The notes below the pieces were generated by a model. It did not search any database. It saw nothing but the letters and a program-made list of their open reading frames with translations, and was not told the origin of the DNA. From positions 186,001 to 250,000 of the forward strand of contig NZ_AMPG01000001.1 of assembly GCF_000299415.1 (NCBI RefSeq): a stretch of DNA of 64,000 bases, given 5' to 3'. Positions 26,551 through 34,527 of this stretch are shown piece after piece. The position numbers and the translations under genes were made by a program. The stretch's first letter is position 1; each line of letters begins with the position of its first letter. The DNA comes from Candidatus Microthrix parvicella Bio17-1. Lineage in GTDB: Bacteria; Actinomycetota; Acidimicrobiia; Acidimicrobiales; Microtrichaceae.

Positions 26551-27696
26551 TTAGCTCTTGGGAAGAGCCGCCTTCTTCCTGCCCCGCCCGAGGAAGGTTC
26601 CAGCCAGGCCAAGAACTGCGCCAAGCAGGCAGAGCCAGAGCCCGATTTGAGCGTTGGCCTTGTCGATCTGCAAGGTGACCAACAGGTACACCACCCAGAC
26701 CAGAGCGGCGAGTGACGGCAGCAGCGCCAGCGTCCGCTTCAGGGCGCCTACACCCCGCTTCATCGATGCGAAGTACAGCACCGCCGCGATGATCAAGGCT
26801 CCCCCGGCAGCCAGCGTGCCCGGGGCGCCCCAGAGTTGCTCCTGCGCGTTCTTAAACCCGGTCAGGGTGATGGTCTGTCCGTTGACGCTCGCCTGAGCCC
26901 AATCCAGGAAGCTCCCGACGATCAGGGAGACGCCTCCCAGCAACAGGAGCAACCCGCCCAGGAGGGCCAGTGGGCCACCCCCCCTGGTGGGTACCCCTGG
27001 GGCCACCGGCTGCGACGGCGCGCCATAGGTCCGGCCCGGCTGTTGATACCCCTGCTGCTGATAGCCCTGTGGTGGATAGGCCTGCGGTTGACCAAGCGGC
27101 TGCCCCACCACCGGTGGTGGGGCGACGTTGGCCACCGGCTGCTGCTGAGTGGGTGGTGAACCCGGCACCGTCCAACTCTGGGCAGGGGGCGCTTGCGGAG
27201 CGACGGGCGGCTGCTGCCACTGCTGTGGCTGTTGTTGAACGGGCTGTTGTTGGACGGGCTGTTGTTGGACTGGCTGTTGTTGAACGGGCTGTTGCTGAGG
27301 CCACGACTGTTGAGGCGGCAGCGGCGCAGCAGCGCCGGGCGCTGAAAAGTCGGCACCGGGCGCACCCCAAGGAGCCGCCGGTTGCTCCGGAGCAGGCTGA
27401 GTCGTCGGTTGTTGCTGGGTCGGCGGCGCCTCTGGCACCGGCGGCACGTACGGCGGGGGTTGAACCGGTGCCGGAGGAGCCGCTGGAGCCGCTTCGCTCT
27501 CAGCCGCTTCCACATTGGCCTCAGCCTCGGGTCCGCCCTCAGGCCCGGCAGCGGCGTTCACATCGGATCCATCGGAGGCGTCAGGTTGGCCATCGAGCCC
27601 CCGCCACGTGTTCGAGCCCTCCGGGTCAGCGCCGCTCTCACCCGTCTCAGCCACATCATCACCCTCGCGCACTGGGTCCTCGCCGTCGGTCACCAT
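26551..27696 (-). CDS. Membrane protein with Gln/Pro-rich cytoplasmic region
   Basis: 381 aa from ATG 27696, preceded by GAGGAGG. Residues 1-80 are acidic (EDPVREGDDVAETGE...). About 80-240 is low-complexity Pro/Gln/Ala, including four consecutive PVQQQ units. About 245-381 holds four predicted membrane helices (LALLGGLLLLLGGVSLIVGSF, LAAGGALIIAAVLYFASM, ALLPSLAALVWVVYLLVTL, IGLWLCLLGAVLGLAGTFLG) and a basic tail GRGRKKAALPKS. The pattern is common in actinobacterial envelope proteins of unknown function. It lies between tRNA-Val and tRNA-Cys on the same strand. Confidence 0.75.
   Translation of the reverse strand: MVTDGEDPVREGDDVAETGESGADPEGSNTWRGLDGQPDASDGSDVNAAAGPEGGPEAEANVEAAESEAAPAAPPAPVQPPPYVPPVPEAPPTQQQPTTQPAPEQPAAPWGAPGADFSAPGAAAPLPPQQSWPQQQPVQQQPVQQQPVQQQPVQQQPQQWQQPPVAPQAPPAQSWTVPGSPPTQQQPVANVAPPPVVGQPLGQPQAYPPQGYQQQGYQQPGRTYGAPSQPVAPGVPTRGGGPLALLGGLLLLLGGVSLIVGSFLDWAQASVNGQTITLTGFKNAQEQLWGAPGTLAAGGALIIAAVLYFASMKRGVGALKRTLALLPSLAALVWVVYLLVTLQIDKANAQIGLWLCLLGAVLGLAGTFLGRGRKKAALPKS
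27226..27300. repeat. 15-bp tandem repeat, five units, inside coding sequence
   Basis: Five adjacent 15-base units of the form (g/t)ggctgttgttg(a/g)ac, the last one degenerate. On the coding minus strand each encodes PVQQQ (the last-read units drift to QPQQ). Copy number is in frame, so gain or loss would only change the length of the Gln/Pro linker. Confidence 0.9.
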
Positions 27697-27806
27697 GGGT
27701 CCTCCTCGGTGTTGCACGGACGCAACCCTCCCACGGTACCCAATGCGACGGGCGCTCCGACAGGTTTCATCAGCGCCGCAGAGCGACATCTGCGGTGAGA
27801 CACTGC

Positions 27807-27832
27807 GGGGCCGGACCCGAAGGTCCGACCCC
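27807..27832 (-). terminator. Terminator hairpin with UUCG tetraloop after tRNA-Cys
   Basis: On the minus strand, GGGGUCGGACC-UUCG-GGUCCGGCCCC: an 11-bp stem with one G-U pair and an extra-stable C(UUCG)G tetraloop, starting 5 bases beyond the tRNA-Cys 3' end. No long U-tract follows. Confidence 0.75.
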
Positions 27833-27837
27833 GTCGG

Positions 27838-27908
27838 AGGCCACGACCGGATTCGAACCGGTGTACAAGGCTTTGCAGGCCTCTGCCTAACCACTCGGCC
27901 ACGTGGCC
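27838..27908 (-). tRNA. tRNA-Cys (anticodon GCA)
   Basis: 71 nt. Acceptor stem GGCCACG/CGTGGCC and discriminator U73, the identity base of tRNA-Cys. Anticodon stem GAGGC/GCCTT with loop CTGCAAA, anticodon GCA. T arm GGTTCGAATCC. CCA is not encoded (TCC follows). Confidence 0.95.
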
Positions 27909-27976
27909 ACGAATCAGCCATCTTAGCGGAGCAGCCGAACGAATCCGTCATGGGCCGCCGAGCGGCTGGAGCACCG

Positions 27977-29608
27977 TCACCCCGCGTCGATCAGTACCCC
28001 GGGGTTCATGATCCCACTCGGGTCCAGTCGTGACTTGACGGCGCGCAGAGCTTCGGCGAAAAGCGGCGGACGTTGGCGGTCGTAGGCGCTCCGGTGATCC
28101 CGCCCGACCGCGTGATGGTGGGTTGCGGTTGCCCGCTCGGTCGTAATCGCCTCCATCGAGGCTTCCTTCACCGCATCCCACCGGGCGATACGGTCGTTGA
28201 CGCCGACGGGTTGGCCATGCGCCGGGGTCGGCCGGGCCATGACGGTGTAGTACGGCGCCACTCCATCCGGGTAGGCGTGGGTCACCCGCATCGACACGAT
28301 GCCCTCCAGGCCCGCCTGGTCCATGGCGTTGCGAATTGAGGCCCGTATCGCCGCGTCGGTCGCCTCGAACCGGCTCCAGAGGCACGCTGTCTCGAACGTC
28401 TCGACAACAACGCCCAGCCCGACCAGCGCGTCCCGCTGATACGGGGCCCGCAGGAACGACGACCGCCAAGCCTCCTCCGCACCGCTCCGTGCCGGTTCGC
28501 CGGAGCCCTCACGGACCGACATGGCCCCGGGGGCGACGTCGCCCCCATGGTCCCCGCACAGTTCGAGGGCTCGGCTGAGCACCTCACCCAGGGCATGGTC
28601 AGCACCTTCGAATCCCACGATCAACACCCCTCCGGTTGCGCCGCTCGCCGCCGCCCCGGCCAGGAGAGCCTCAACCGGGTCGAGCAGCCGGCAGTTGGCG
28701 GGGCTCAGGCCGCTCTGTGCCAGCGCACGAACCGCCCGAACTCCGGCGTCGAGCGTCTCAAAGCCCACCGACGCCGACGCCCGGAACGTCGGACGGGGCT
28801 GGACGCGCAGCCAGGCCTCGCAGATCACACCCAGGACCCCCTCCGACCCCATGACCAGCCGGTCAGGTGACGGCCCCGCGCCGCTCCCCGGAAGCCGACG
28901 GCTCTCCCAGGCACCCGCCGGAGTCTCCATCGTGATCGACTCGACGAAGTCGTCGATGTGCGTGGGGCCGGTGGCGAAGTGACCGCCCGCCCGGGTGGCC
29001 ACCCAGCCGCCGACGGTGGAGAACTCGAAGCTTTGCGGAAAGTGTCGCAATGTCAGCCCGTGAGGTCGCAGGGCGTCGTTGACCGCCGGGCCATAGGTAC
29101 CGGCCGCAAACCTGGCTGCGCGGTCGGTCACCTCCAGGTCGATCAGGCCCGCCAGCGCCTCCATGTCGAGCGAGATCACGCCCCGGCCGGGAGTACCGAC
29201 GTCTGGTTCCACGCCGCCGCACACCGACGACCCACCCCCATAGGGAATCACGGCGACATCGACCTCCGAGGCCCAGTCCAACACGTTGGCCACCTCCGCC
29301 TGCGAGGTTGGGCGTACCACCGCATCCGGGGGGTGGTCGAAGCGTCCGGCATGAGCGCGGGCCACGTCCCGATACGACCGGCCGTAGGTGTGCTGTGCCC
29401 GGTCACGAACGTCGACCGATGCCAAGGTCGCCAGGGTGGCGGGAAGGGCAACCTTCGGCTCGGGCAACGTCAGGTCCTCCACAGCGACCGCCTCGGTGGG
29501 CAGGAGGGAGTCCCATCCCAGCTGTTCCTTCAGGGTCCGTGCCAGCTTCCGCTGCGCGGCGGCGTCCGGCGCATCCGCCTCCACTCCCCATCCCCAGTGT
29601 GACCTCAT
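27977..29608 (-). CDS. FAD-binding oxidase, alkylglycerone-phosphate synthase-like
   Basis: 543 aa. VAO-type FAD protein: PCMH FAD-binding part with VVRPTSQAEVANVLDWA, VIPYGGGSSVCGGVEP and HFPQSFEFSTVGGWVATRAGG, then the cap domain, and near the C-terminus ATHHHAVGRDH (about 496-506), which matches the active-site His cluster of alkyldihydroxyacetonephosphate synthases. AGPS makes ether-lipid precursors. Actinobacterial relatives are numerous and the same motif may occur in other lipid oxidoreductases, so ether-lipid synthesis is an inference. It begins MRSHWGWG and is flanked by tRNA-Gly and tRNA-Cys genes on the same strand. Confidence 0.83.
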   Translation of the reverse strand: MRSHWGWGVEADAPDAAAQRKLARTLKEQLGWDSLLPTEAVAVEDLTLPEPKVALPATLATLASVDVRDRAQHTYGRSYRDVARAHAGRFDHPPDAVVRPTSQAEVANVLDWASEVDVAVIPYGGGSSVCGGVEPDVGTPGRGVISLDMEALAGLIDLEVTDRAARFAAGTYGPAVNDALRPHGLTLRHFPQSFEFSTVGGWVATRAGGHFATGPTHIDDFVESITMETPAGAWESRRLPGSGAGPSPDRLVMGSEGVLGVICEAWLRVQPRPTFRASASVGFETLDAGVRAVRALAQSGLSPANCRLLDPVEALLAGAAASGATGGVLIVGFEGADHALGEVLSRALELCGDHGGDVAPGAMSVREGSGEPARSGAEEAWRSSFLRAPYQRDALVGLGVVVETFETACLWSRFEATDAAIRASIRNAMDQAGLEGIVSMRVTHAYPDGVAPYYTVMARPTPAHGQPVGVNDRIARWDAVKEASMEAITTERATATHHHAVGRDHRSAYDRQRPPLFAEALRAVKSRLDPSGIMNPGVLIDAG

Positions 29609-29649
29609 GTGATCCCCCTCGGATCAGGCGCCTCTGCGCAAAAAGCACA

Positions 29650-29677
29650 TTGCCCCCCGGCCGAAACCGGGGGGCAA
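29650..29677 (-). terminator. 11-bp perfect terminator after tRNA-Gly
   Basis: Minus strand: TTGCCCCCCGG, loop TTTCGG, CCGGGGGGCAA. It lies four bases past the CCA end of tRNA-Gly, with a T5 run several bases further on (ATGTGCTTTTT). Confidence 0.78.
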
Positions 29678-29680
29678 ATT

Positions 29681-29756
29681 TGGAGCGGACGACGAGGTTC
29701 GAACTCGCGACCTCAACCTTGGCAAGGTTGCGCTCTACCAGCTGAGCTACGTCCGC
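29681..29756 (-). tRNA. tRNA-Gly (anticodon GCC), CCA encoded
   Basis: 76 nt including CCA. Acceptor GCGGACG/CGTCCGC, discriminator U. D arm TAGCTCAGCTGGTAGAGC. Anticodon stem CAACC/GGTTG with loop TTGCCAA (GCC). T arm GAGTTCGAACCTC. Of the three tRNAs here, only this one has a templated CCA. Confidence 0.96.
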
Positions 29757-29798
29757 AACGGCGCATTACCTTAGTACATCGGCACGGCCCACCAACCA

Positions 29799-30923
29799 TC
29801 ACTGCTCGTCGACGTCGGCACCCTCCGGTTCGCCGGGGCGAACCACCCGCACGCCCCGCTGGTAGCCCTGATCCTGCGGGTCCGGCGGCGGCAACGGCGG
29901 GACGTCGGGCCGGTGGCCTCCACCCGCTCCCTCGCCCCATGGCCCGGCCGGTCGGTCCCGACGCCGACGGCGAACCACCACTGGTGGCTCATCATCGTCC
30001 GCGTGGTCACCTCCCGCCACCGGCACGCCGGGGATCGGCCTCGAAGTGGTCACGATCGCCGAGTCGCCCACTGGCTGGTCAGGTGGTGAAACCCGCCGAG
30101 GGACCGTTGGTGTCTGGGGTTCGGCCCGTTGCACCGGCGGACGGGTCTCAGCGTCTGCGAAGGGGCGTTCCGGCTGAGGCGGCAACTCGTCGGGCGCCGG
30201 TATGCGATACGCCCCGGCACGTTGGGGGGACGGCCGAACGGCGTCGGGAGGCGCCACAGAAGGGCGGCCAGGTGATGCCCCTGCTCCCAACGTGCTGATG
30301 TCACCGTCGGACGAATCGCCGGGTGCCACCGGAGCCGAGGGACGTTGGTCGACCGGTTCGGGTGGCGACACGTGAGCCACGTCGCCCATCGGGGACGAGG
30401 GGAAGCTTGCCATCACGCGTCGAAGCGGCGCGGGCGCCGGAGCTTCACCTGCCGGAGCCGGCGAGGACTCCACCGGTAGCGGAGCCTCCAACAGACCCAG
30501 GTCGATGCCTGGCTCAACAGGCGGGTCCTGACCTGGGCTGACGGGCCGCTCGCCGTCGGCGGCTTCCGGCTCCTCCTGCTCTTCGGGTGCGGTGGACTTC
30601 CAGAACAACAGGGTGGCCAGGGCGATCACGGCCGCCAAGACCAGCAGGCCGATGATGATCAGGTTCAACAACCGCTCATCGGATTTGGCTGTGTCCTTGA
30701 CCGGTGCGGGCTCGTTGGTCACCGCATCACGCTGTCCGGGTGCGACGGTTTGCTCCGTGGCGGACGTCGAAGCAGGAGCGCCGGTCGCAGGCGCAGCGGG
30801 GTCCTGGGCACCGATGGGTGCAGCAATTCCCACGCCCAAGGCGGCGGAACAGCCCATCGCAACAAGGGCAACCTTGGCCGCCCATCGGCGACCCTGCGCT
30901 GTCTTGGTGAACTCCAGGTGCAC
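29799..30923 (-). CDS. Single-pass membrane protein with long Pro-rich tail
   Basis: 374 aa from GTG 30923, chosen because AAGGAG sits 6 bases ahead; a GTG five codons upstream (30938) is the alternative. An N-terminal hydrophobic signal-like segment (AAKVALVAMGCSAALGVGIAAPIGA) ends near an AQD signal-peptidase-like site. A Thr/Pro/Ala linker, a second hydrophobic helix LLNLIIIGLLVLAAVIALATLLF (about 86-108) and about 265 residues of Pro/Glu/Arg-rich low-complexity sequence follow, ending in basic RRRRRDRPAG and acidic patches. Topology would be: short outside segment, helix, long cytoplasmic tail. No family recognised. 42 bp upstream of tRNA-Gly. Confidence 0.65.
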   Translation of the reverse strand: MHLEFTKTAQGRRWAAKVALVAMGCSAALGVGIAAPIGAQDPAAPATGAPASTSATEQTVAPGQRDAVTNEPAPVKDTAKSDERLLNLIIIGLLVLAAVIALATLLFWKSTAPEEQEEPEAADGERPVSPGQDPPVEPGIDLGLLEAPLPVESSPAPAGEAPAPAPLRRVMASFPSSPMGDVAHVSPPEPVDQRPSAPVAPGDSSDGDISTLGAGASPGRPSVAPPDAVRPSPQRAGAYRIPAPDELPPQPERPFADAETRPPVQRAEPQTPTVPRRVSPPDQPVGDSAIVTTSRPIPGVPVAGGDHADDDEPPVVVRRRRRDRPAGPWGEGAGGGHRPDVPPLPPPDPQDQGYQRGVRVVRPGEPEGADVDEQ

Positions 30924-30937
30924 TCGTTGCTCCTTCA

Positions 30938-30970
30938 CATGGGCGGATCGGTCGCATGGGCGGATCGGTC
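30938..30970. repeat. Short direct repeat near the start of the Pro-rich membrane protein gene
   Basis: CATGGGCGGATCGGTC occurs at 30938-30953 and again at 30955-30970, one base apart, just upstream of the GTG start at 30923. A third CATGG follows. It could be slippage or a protein-binding site; nothing further can be seen in the 95 bp up to the fpg stop. Confidence 0.55.
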
Positions 30971-31033
30971 ACATGGACGAACCGGGGCGCTCGACTCCAG
31001 TCAAGCACGAAATGCAAGCCAATCCGTTGACCG

Positions 31034-31837
31034 TCAGCCGGGACTTGGCGGTTGATGCTGCGGACACCACCACGTGGTGCGTCCGCCCACCTGCCTTCGC
31101 AGTAGAGAAGCCGAATCCCGGGGGCACACGCCCCCGGGTCGCCGTTGCGGCTGCAGGTCACCGGTGTGGGACCCGCCGCGTCGGCCAAGATCGGCCAGCA
31201 CCTCGGAGATCGTGGCGCAGAGCGCTGAGAGTTCGGGCGGATCAAGCGACCCTGCAGGTCTGGCCGGGTGCAGTCCGACACGCCACAGCGTCTCGTCGCA
31301 CAGCAGGTTGCCCAAACCCGCCACCCGCCTCTGGTCGAGCAATGCAGCCTTCAGCGGAGTGCGGCTGTTGCCAAGCGCTCCTGCAAGGGTCTCGATGGTC
31401 AAACGCGCCGCGTCGGGCCCGAGTTGCGACAGGTCGGCGTCAAGCTCCAGCGAACCCAATCGTCGGGCGTCCTCCACCGCCAGGCGGTGCCGGGTGCCGT
31501 CAGGAGCACGCAGCCGGAATGCGCACCGAACCCACGCTTCGTCGGCCCGTTTGGGTCCATAGATCAAGGCGTCGATCGGCCCGTCCCCGTCCCACAACAG
31601 CCGTCCCGTCATCCCAAATCGAAGCGCCACCGATGGTCCGTCGGTCTGCACCACGACCACTTTCCCGACACGATCCACCTCGGTGATGATGGTTCCGTCC
31701 AGTGCCGCACCTACATCTTGCCCGCTCAAGCCTCCCCGAACCCACGACGGATCGTTCACTACAAAATGCTCGATGACCGACCCCACCGCCTGGCGGGCTG
31801 CTCGGGCGTAGGCCTCGGCCTCGATCAGTTCCGGCAC
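31034..31837 (-). CDS. Fpg/Nei-family DNA glycosylase with altered zinc finger
   Basis: 267 aa. GTG start at 31837 places Pro2-Glu3 (VPELIEAEAYARAA) at the N-terminus, as needed for the catalytic proline after Met removal. The beta-sandwich holds RFGMTGRLLWDG and ALIYGPKRADEAWVR; the H2TH part holds PLKAALLDQRRVAGLGNLLCDETLWRVGLHP. The C-terminal finger is unusual: PGGVCPRDSASLLRR and TTWWCPQHQ, so two of the four usual Cys are Asp and His (CPRD / CPQH). It should excise oxidised bases and nick DNA. The start overlaps the PLP-enzyme stop by 13 bases; it is last in the metX transcript. Confidence 0.85.
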   Translation of the reverse strand: MPELIEAEAYARAARQAVGSVIEHFVVNDPSWVRGGLSGQDVGAALDGTIITEVDRVGKVVVVQTDGPSVALRFGMTGRLLWDGDGPIDALIYGPKRADEAWVRCAFRLRAPDGTRHRLAVEDARRLGSLELDADLSQLGPDAARLTIETLAGALGNSRTPLKAALLDQRRVAGLGNLLCDETLWRVGLHPARPAGSLDPPELSALCATISEVLADLGRRGGSHTGDLQPQRRPGGVCPRDSASLLRRQVGGRTTWWCPQHQPPSPG

Positions 31838-32991
31838 GCGTCCAACGCCGCCAGAATGTCGGCCACCAGGTCGTCGGGGTGCTCGAGGCCCACCGAGATT
31901 CGAACGGTTCCTGGACCGATCCCTGCCGCTACCTGCTCCTCGGGGAACAGGCTGACGTGGGTGGTGGACGCCGGGTGGGTCACCAGGGTCTCGGGGCCAC
32001 CCAACGAGGGGGCCAACCGGGCGATGCGAGTGGACTCCACAAAGCGACGCCCGGCTTCGAGGCCTCCCTCCAACTCGATGGTCAAGAGTCCTCCGCACAG
32101 GTCCATCTGACGCTTGGCCAACTCGGCTTGGGGGAAGCTGGGTAGTCCCGGATACAACACCTCGCTCACTTCGCCATGGCCCAAAAGCTCGTGGGCGAGC
32201 CGATCTGCGGTGGCGCTCTGACGAGTCAGGCGCACCCCCAGGGTGCGCAGACCGCGCAGGCCGTTGACCGCGTCAAAAGGGGAGGCGTTGGCCCCCTGGA
32301 GCACGGCGAAACCCCACACCCAGTCCAGCAACTCGCGCGAACCGACAACCACGCCCAGCGACGCATCGTTGTGGCCGGACATCGCCTTGGTCGCCGAGTG
32401 CACCACCAGGTCCACGCCGTGTTCCAACGGCCGCTGGGCCAACGGTGTGGCGAAGGTGGAGTCGACGACGCACATCGGACCGGCGATTGCCCCAAACCGC
32501 TCCAGATCAACCAGCTCCAAGCGTGGATTTGCCGGCGTCTCCGCCACGCACAACATCGTCTTTCCGGGCCGGATGGCCGCCTCCCACGCGTCGGGGTCGG
32601 CGCCATCCACCGACGTCACCTCGATGCCGAACCGCGGGCAAACCGCAGAGAACAGCATCTGGGTGCCCGCATACAGACGGTTCTGCGTGACGATGTGGTC
32701 ACCCGTTGAACACAGTCCAAGCACCACCGCCGCCATGGCGCCCATGCCCGACGCGAAGGCGCGCGCCGCTTCGGCGCCTTCCAGATCGGCCACCGCCGAC
32801 TCGAACGCGGCAACCGACGGATTGCCGTAGCGGCTGTAAAAGGTGGTCGAGCCGGTTGAGGTGGCCATGGCACGCCCCTCGTCCACGCTCTCGAGCTCGA
32901 ACGTGGTGGACGGATGCATCACGGGCGCCAGGTCGGCATCCCCGCCGGGTCGCCCGGCCAGGATGGCCCGTGTCTCCAGGTGGTCGGTCAT
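31825..32991 (-). CDS. Cys/Met-metabolism PLP enzyme (O-acylhomoserine sulfhydrylase or cystathionine gamma-synthase)
   Basis: 388 aa with the family layout: HPSTTFELESVDEGRA, YSRYGNPSVAAFE, FASGMGAMAAVVLGL, CVVDSTFATPLAQRPLEHGVD and PLP Lys202 in VVHSATKAMSGH; C-terminal PSLGGPETLVTHPASTTH. Length and the linked metX favour homoserine-ester use: either direct sulfhydrylation to homocysteine (MetZ/MetY) or cystathionine gamma-synthase (MetB). Motifs alone do not separate these, and a gamma-lyase role is less likely. The start overlaps the metX stop by 4 bases and lies behind the SAM riboswitch. Confidence 0.88.
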   Translation of the reverse strand: MTDHLETRAILAGRPGGDADLAPVMHPSTTFELESVDEGRAMATSTGSTTFYSRYGNPSVAAFESAVADLEGAEAARAFASGMGAMAAVVLGLCSTGDHIVTQNRLYAGTQMLFSAVCPRFGIEVTSVDGADPDAWEAAIRPGKTMLCVAETPANPRLELVDLERFGAIAGPMCVVDSTFATPLAQRPLEHGVDLVVHSATKAMSGHNDASLGVVVGSRELLDWVWGFAVLQGANASPFDAVNGLRGLRTLGVRLTRQSATADRLAHELLGHGEVSEVLYPGLPSFPQAELAKRQMDLCGGLLTIELEGGLEAGRRFVESTRIARLAPSLGGPETLVTHPASTTHVSLFPEEQVAAGIGPGTVRISVGLEHPDDLVADILAALDACRN

Positions 32992-34280
32992 CGGTCAGGC
33001 CTTTCATGGTGATCGGGGAATCCCGACGGTTCGACGGAAGTGGTGTGGCGCGCGGAAACGACCGGGTCCCCAGGTCTGCCGCCCGGTTGCCCGCCTGCGA
33101 GAAATGACGCCACGATCGGGGCGATCGCATCGATCGCCAGGAGGAAGCCGTCGTGGCCCTCGACGCTGTCGATCGAGACGAAACCGGCCTCCGCCCCGGC
33201 CTGGATCAAGCCGCGGTACAGGTCCTCCTGCTGAGAGGGCGGATAGAGCGCGTCGGAGTTGATCGAAATCACCTGAATTGGGGCACGGATGCGTTCCAGT
33301 GCTCGGGCAATACCGTTACGCCCGCGACCCAGGTCGTGCAGGTCCATCGCCCGATTCACCCGCAAGTAGCTGTTGGCATCGAAGCGGCGGGCCAACTTCT
33401 CGCCGTGATAGTCCAGGTAACTTTCCACGTCGTAGCGCACGGGCGCGCCCAGATCACCGCGGTTCGCCACGCGCGCCCGGCCGAATCGCTGCGCATAGGC
33501 GGGTTCGCTGCGATAGGTAATTTGGGCCACCGACCGTGCGATCGAGAGCCCGGCGTGCGGACCAAAGCCAGGGGCCCGGTCGTAGAAGTCGCCACCCGAA
33601 AAGTTGGGGTCCACCTCGATGGCCCGTCGGCCAACCAGCGACCAACCGATCTGTTGGGCCGACGCCGCAGCAGTGGTTGCCAGCGCAACCAGGCGGCCCA
33701 CCCGATGGGGATACATCACCGACCATTCAAGCGCCTGCATGCCCCCCATCGATCCGCCCACCACCGCGTGCCACCGTTCGATGCCCAGGTGATCGGCCAG
33801 ATCCGCCTGGGTGCGGACCATGTCGCGAATGGTCACCCAGGGGAACCGCGAGCCGTAGGGACGGGTCGAGCCGGGTTCAGGATGCGCCGGTCCGGTGGTG
33901 CCCTGACAGCCGCCCAGCACGTTGGGGCACACCACGAAGTAGTGGTCGGTATCGATTGCGGCGCCCGGACCGATCATGTCGTCCCACCAGCCGGGCGTTG
34001 GATGGGCCGGGCCCGCCCGCCCAGCAGCATGGCTGTCACCGGTCAACGCGTGGGGCACCAACACCGCGTTGGAGGCTGCAGCATTCAGCTCCCCCCACGT
34101 CTCGTAGGCCACCATCACTTCCGACAGCTGCCCGCCCGCCTCCAACTGAAAGCTGCGGCCGCGCCCCACCGGTGCAAACTCACGGCACCCCGGCGGATCG
34201 CCCGGCACCCAGGCGCCGCTCACCGGAACCGGGCCGGCGGACGACGCAACGGCTGCTGGTTTGGTGGGTTCGGGGCTCAT
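32988..34280 (-). CDS. metX: Homoserine O-acyltransferase
   Basis: 430 aa from ATG 34280. Alpha/beta-hydrolase-type MetX: VAYETWGELNAAASNAVLVPHALTG, WWDDMIGPGAAIDTD, NVLGGCQGTTGPAHP, the nucleophile in VVGGSMGGMQALEWSV (Ser177), RRAIEVDPNFSGGDF, and the Asp/His pair in NSDALYPPSQQ and VEGHDGFLLA. It acylates homoserine (acetyl-CoA by default; acetyl versus succinyl cannot be decided by eye). First gene of metX - PLP enzyme - fpg, under the riboswitch at 34325-34440. Confidence 0.93.
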   Translation of the reverse strand: MSPEPTKPAAVASSAGPVPVSGAWVPGDPPGCREFAPVGRGRSFQLEAGGQLSEVMVAYETWGELNAAASNAVLVPHALTGDSHAAGRAGPAHPTPGWWDDMIGPGAAIDTDHYFVVCPNVLGGCQGTTGPAHPEPGSTRPYGSRFPWVTIRDMVRTQADLADHLGIERWHAVVGGSMGGMQALEWSVMYPHRVGRLVALATTAAASAQQIGWSLVGRRAIEVDPNFSGGDFYDRAPGFGPHAGLSIARSVAQITYRSEPAYAQRFGRARVANRGDLGAPVRYDVESYLDYHGEKLARRFDANSYLRVNRAMDLHDLGRGRNGIARALERIRAPIQVISINSDALYPPSQQEDLYRGLIQAGAEAGFVSIDSVEGHDGFLLAIDAIAPIVASFLAGGQPGGRPGDPVVSARHTTSVEPSGFPDHHERPDR

Positions 34281-34324
34281 GGTCGCTCGGGGGTGTGTTG
34301 AGAGCGGCGCCGCAAGGATCCAAG

Positions 34325-34440
34325 TATCGGACCCTTGGTTGTCCCTGCGGACCACATCCCCACCGTGCGGTGGGATGGCACCTTGGGAGTCCGTCCCAGG
34401 TTGCCGGACCCGACGCCGCCGGATCGCTCGGAATGAAACG
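34325..34440 (-). promoter_or_regulatory. SAM riboswitch (SAM-I/SAM-IV clan) in the metX leader
   Basis: Read on the minus strand. The conserved core GGCAACC (34405-34399) and AAGGTGCCA (34384-34376) flank a P3 helix, ACCTGGGA...TCCCAAGGT. P1 can form from CATTCC (34435-34430) and GGGATG (34360-34355), P2 from GATCC/GGGTC, and P4 from CACC/GGTG around GCAC. J1/2 has GAGCG. The sequence after P1 (to about 34325) could form the extra pseudoknot arm of SAM-IV or an expression platform. SAM binding should turn off metX and the downstream PLP enzyme. Gene context fits exactly. Confidence 0.8.
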
Positions 34441-34527
34441 CCGACCATAGCCCAGCTGCGGCGCGGGCCCCCAGCACGTTCGAGACGGCGCTGGGTCACG
34501 GCACCTTTCAGGGCATAGCCTCTGCAA

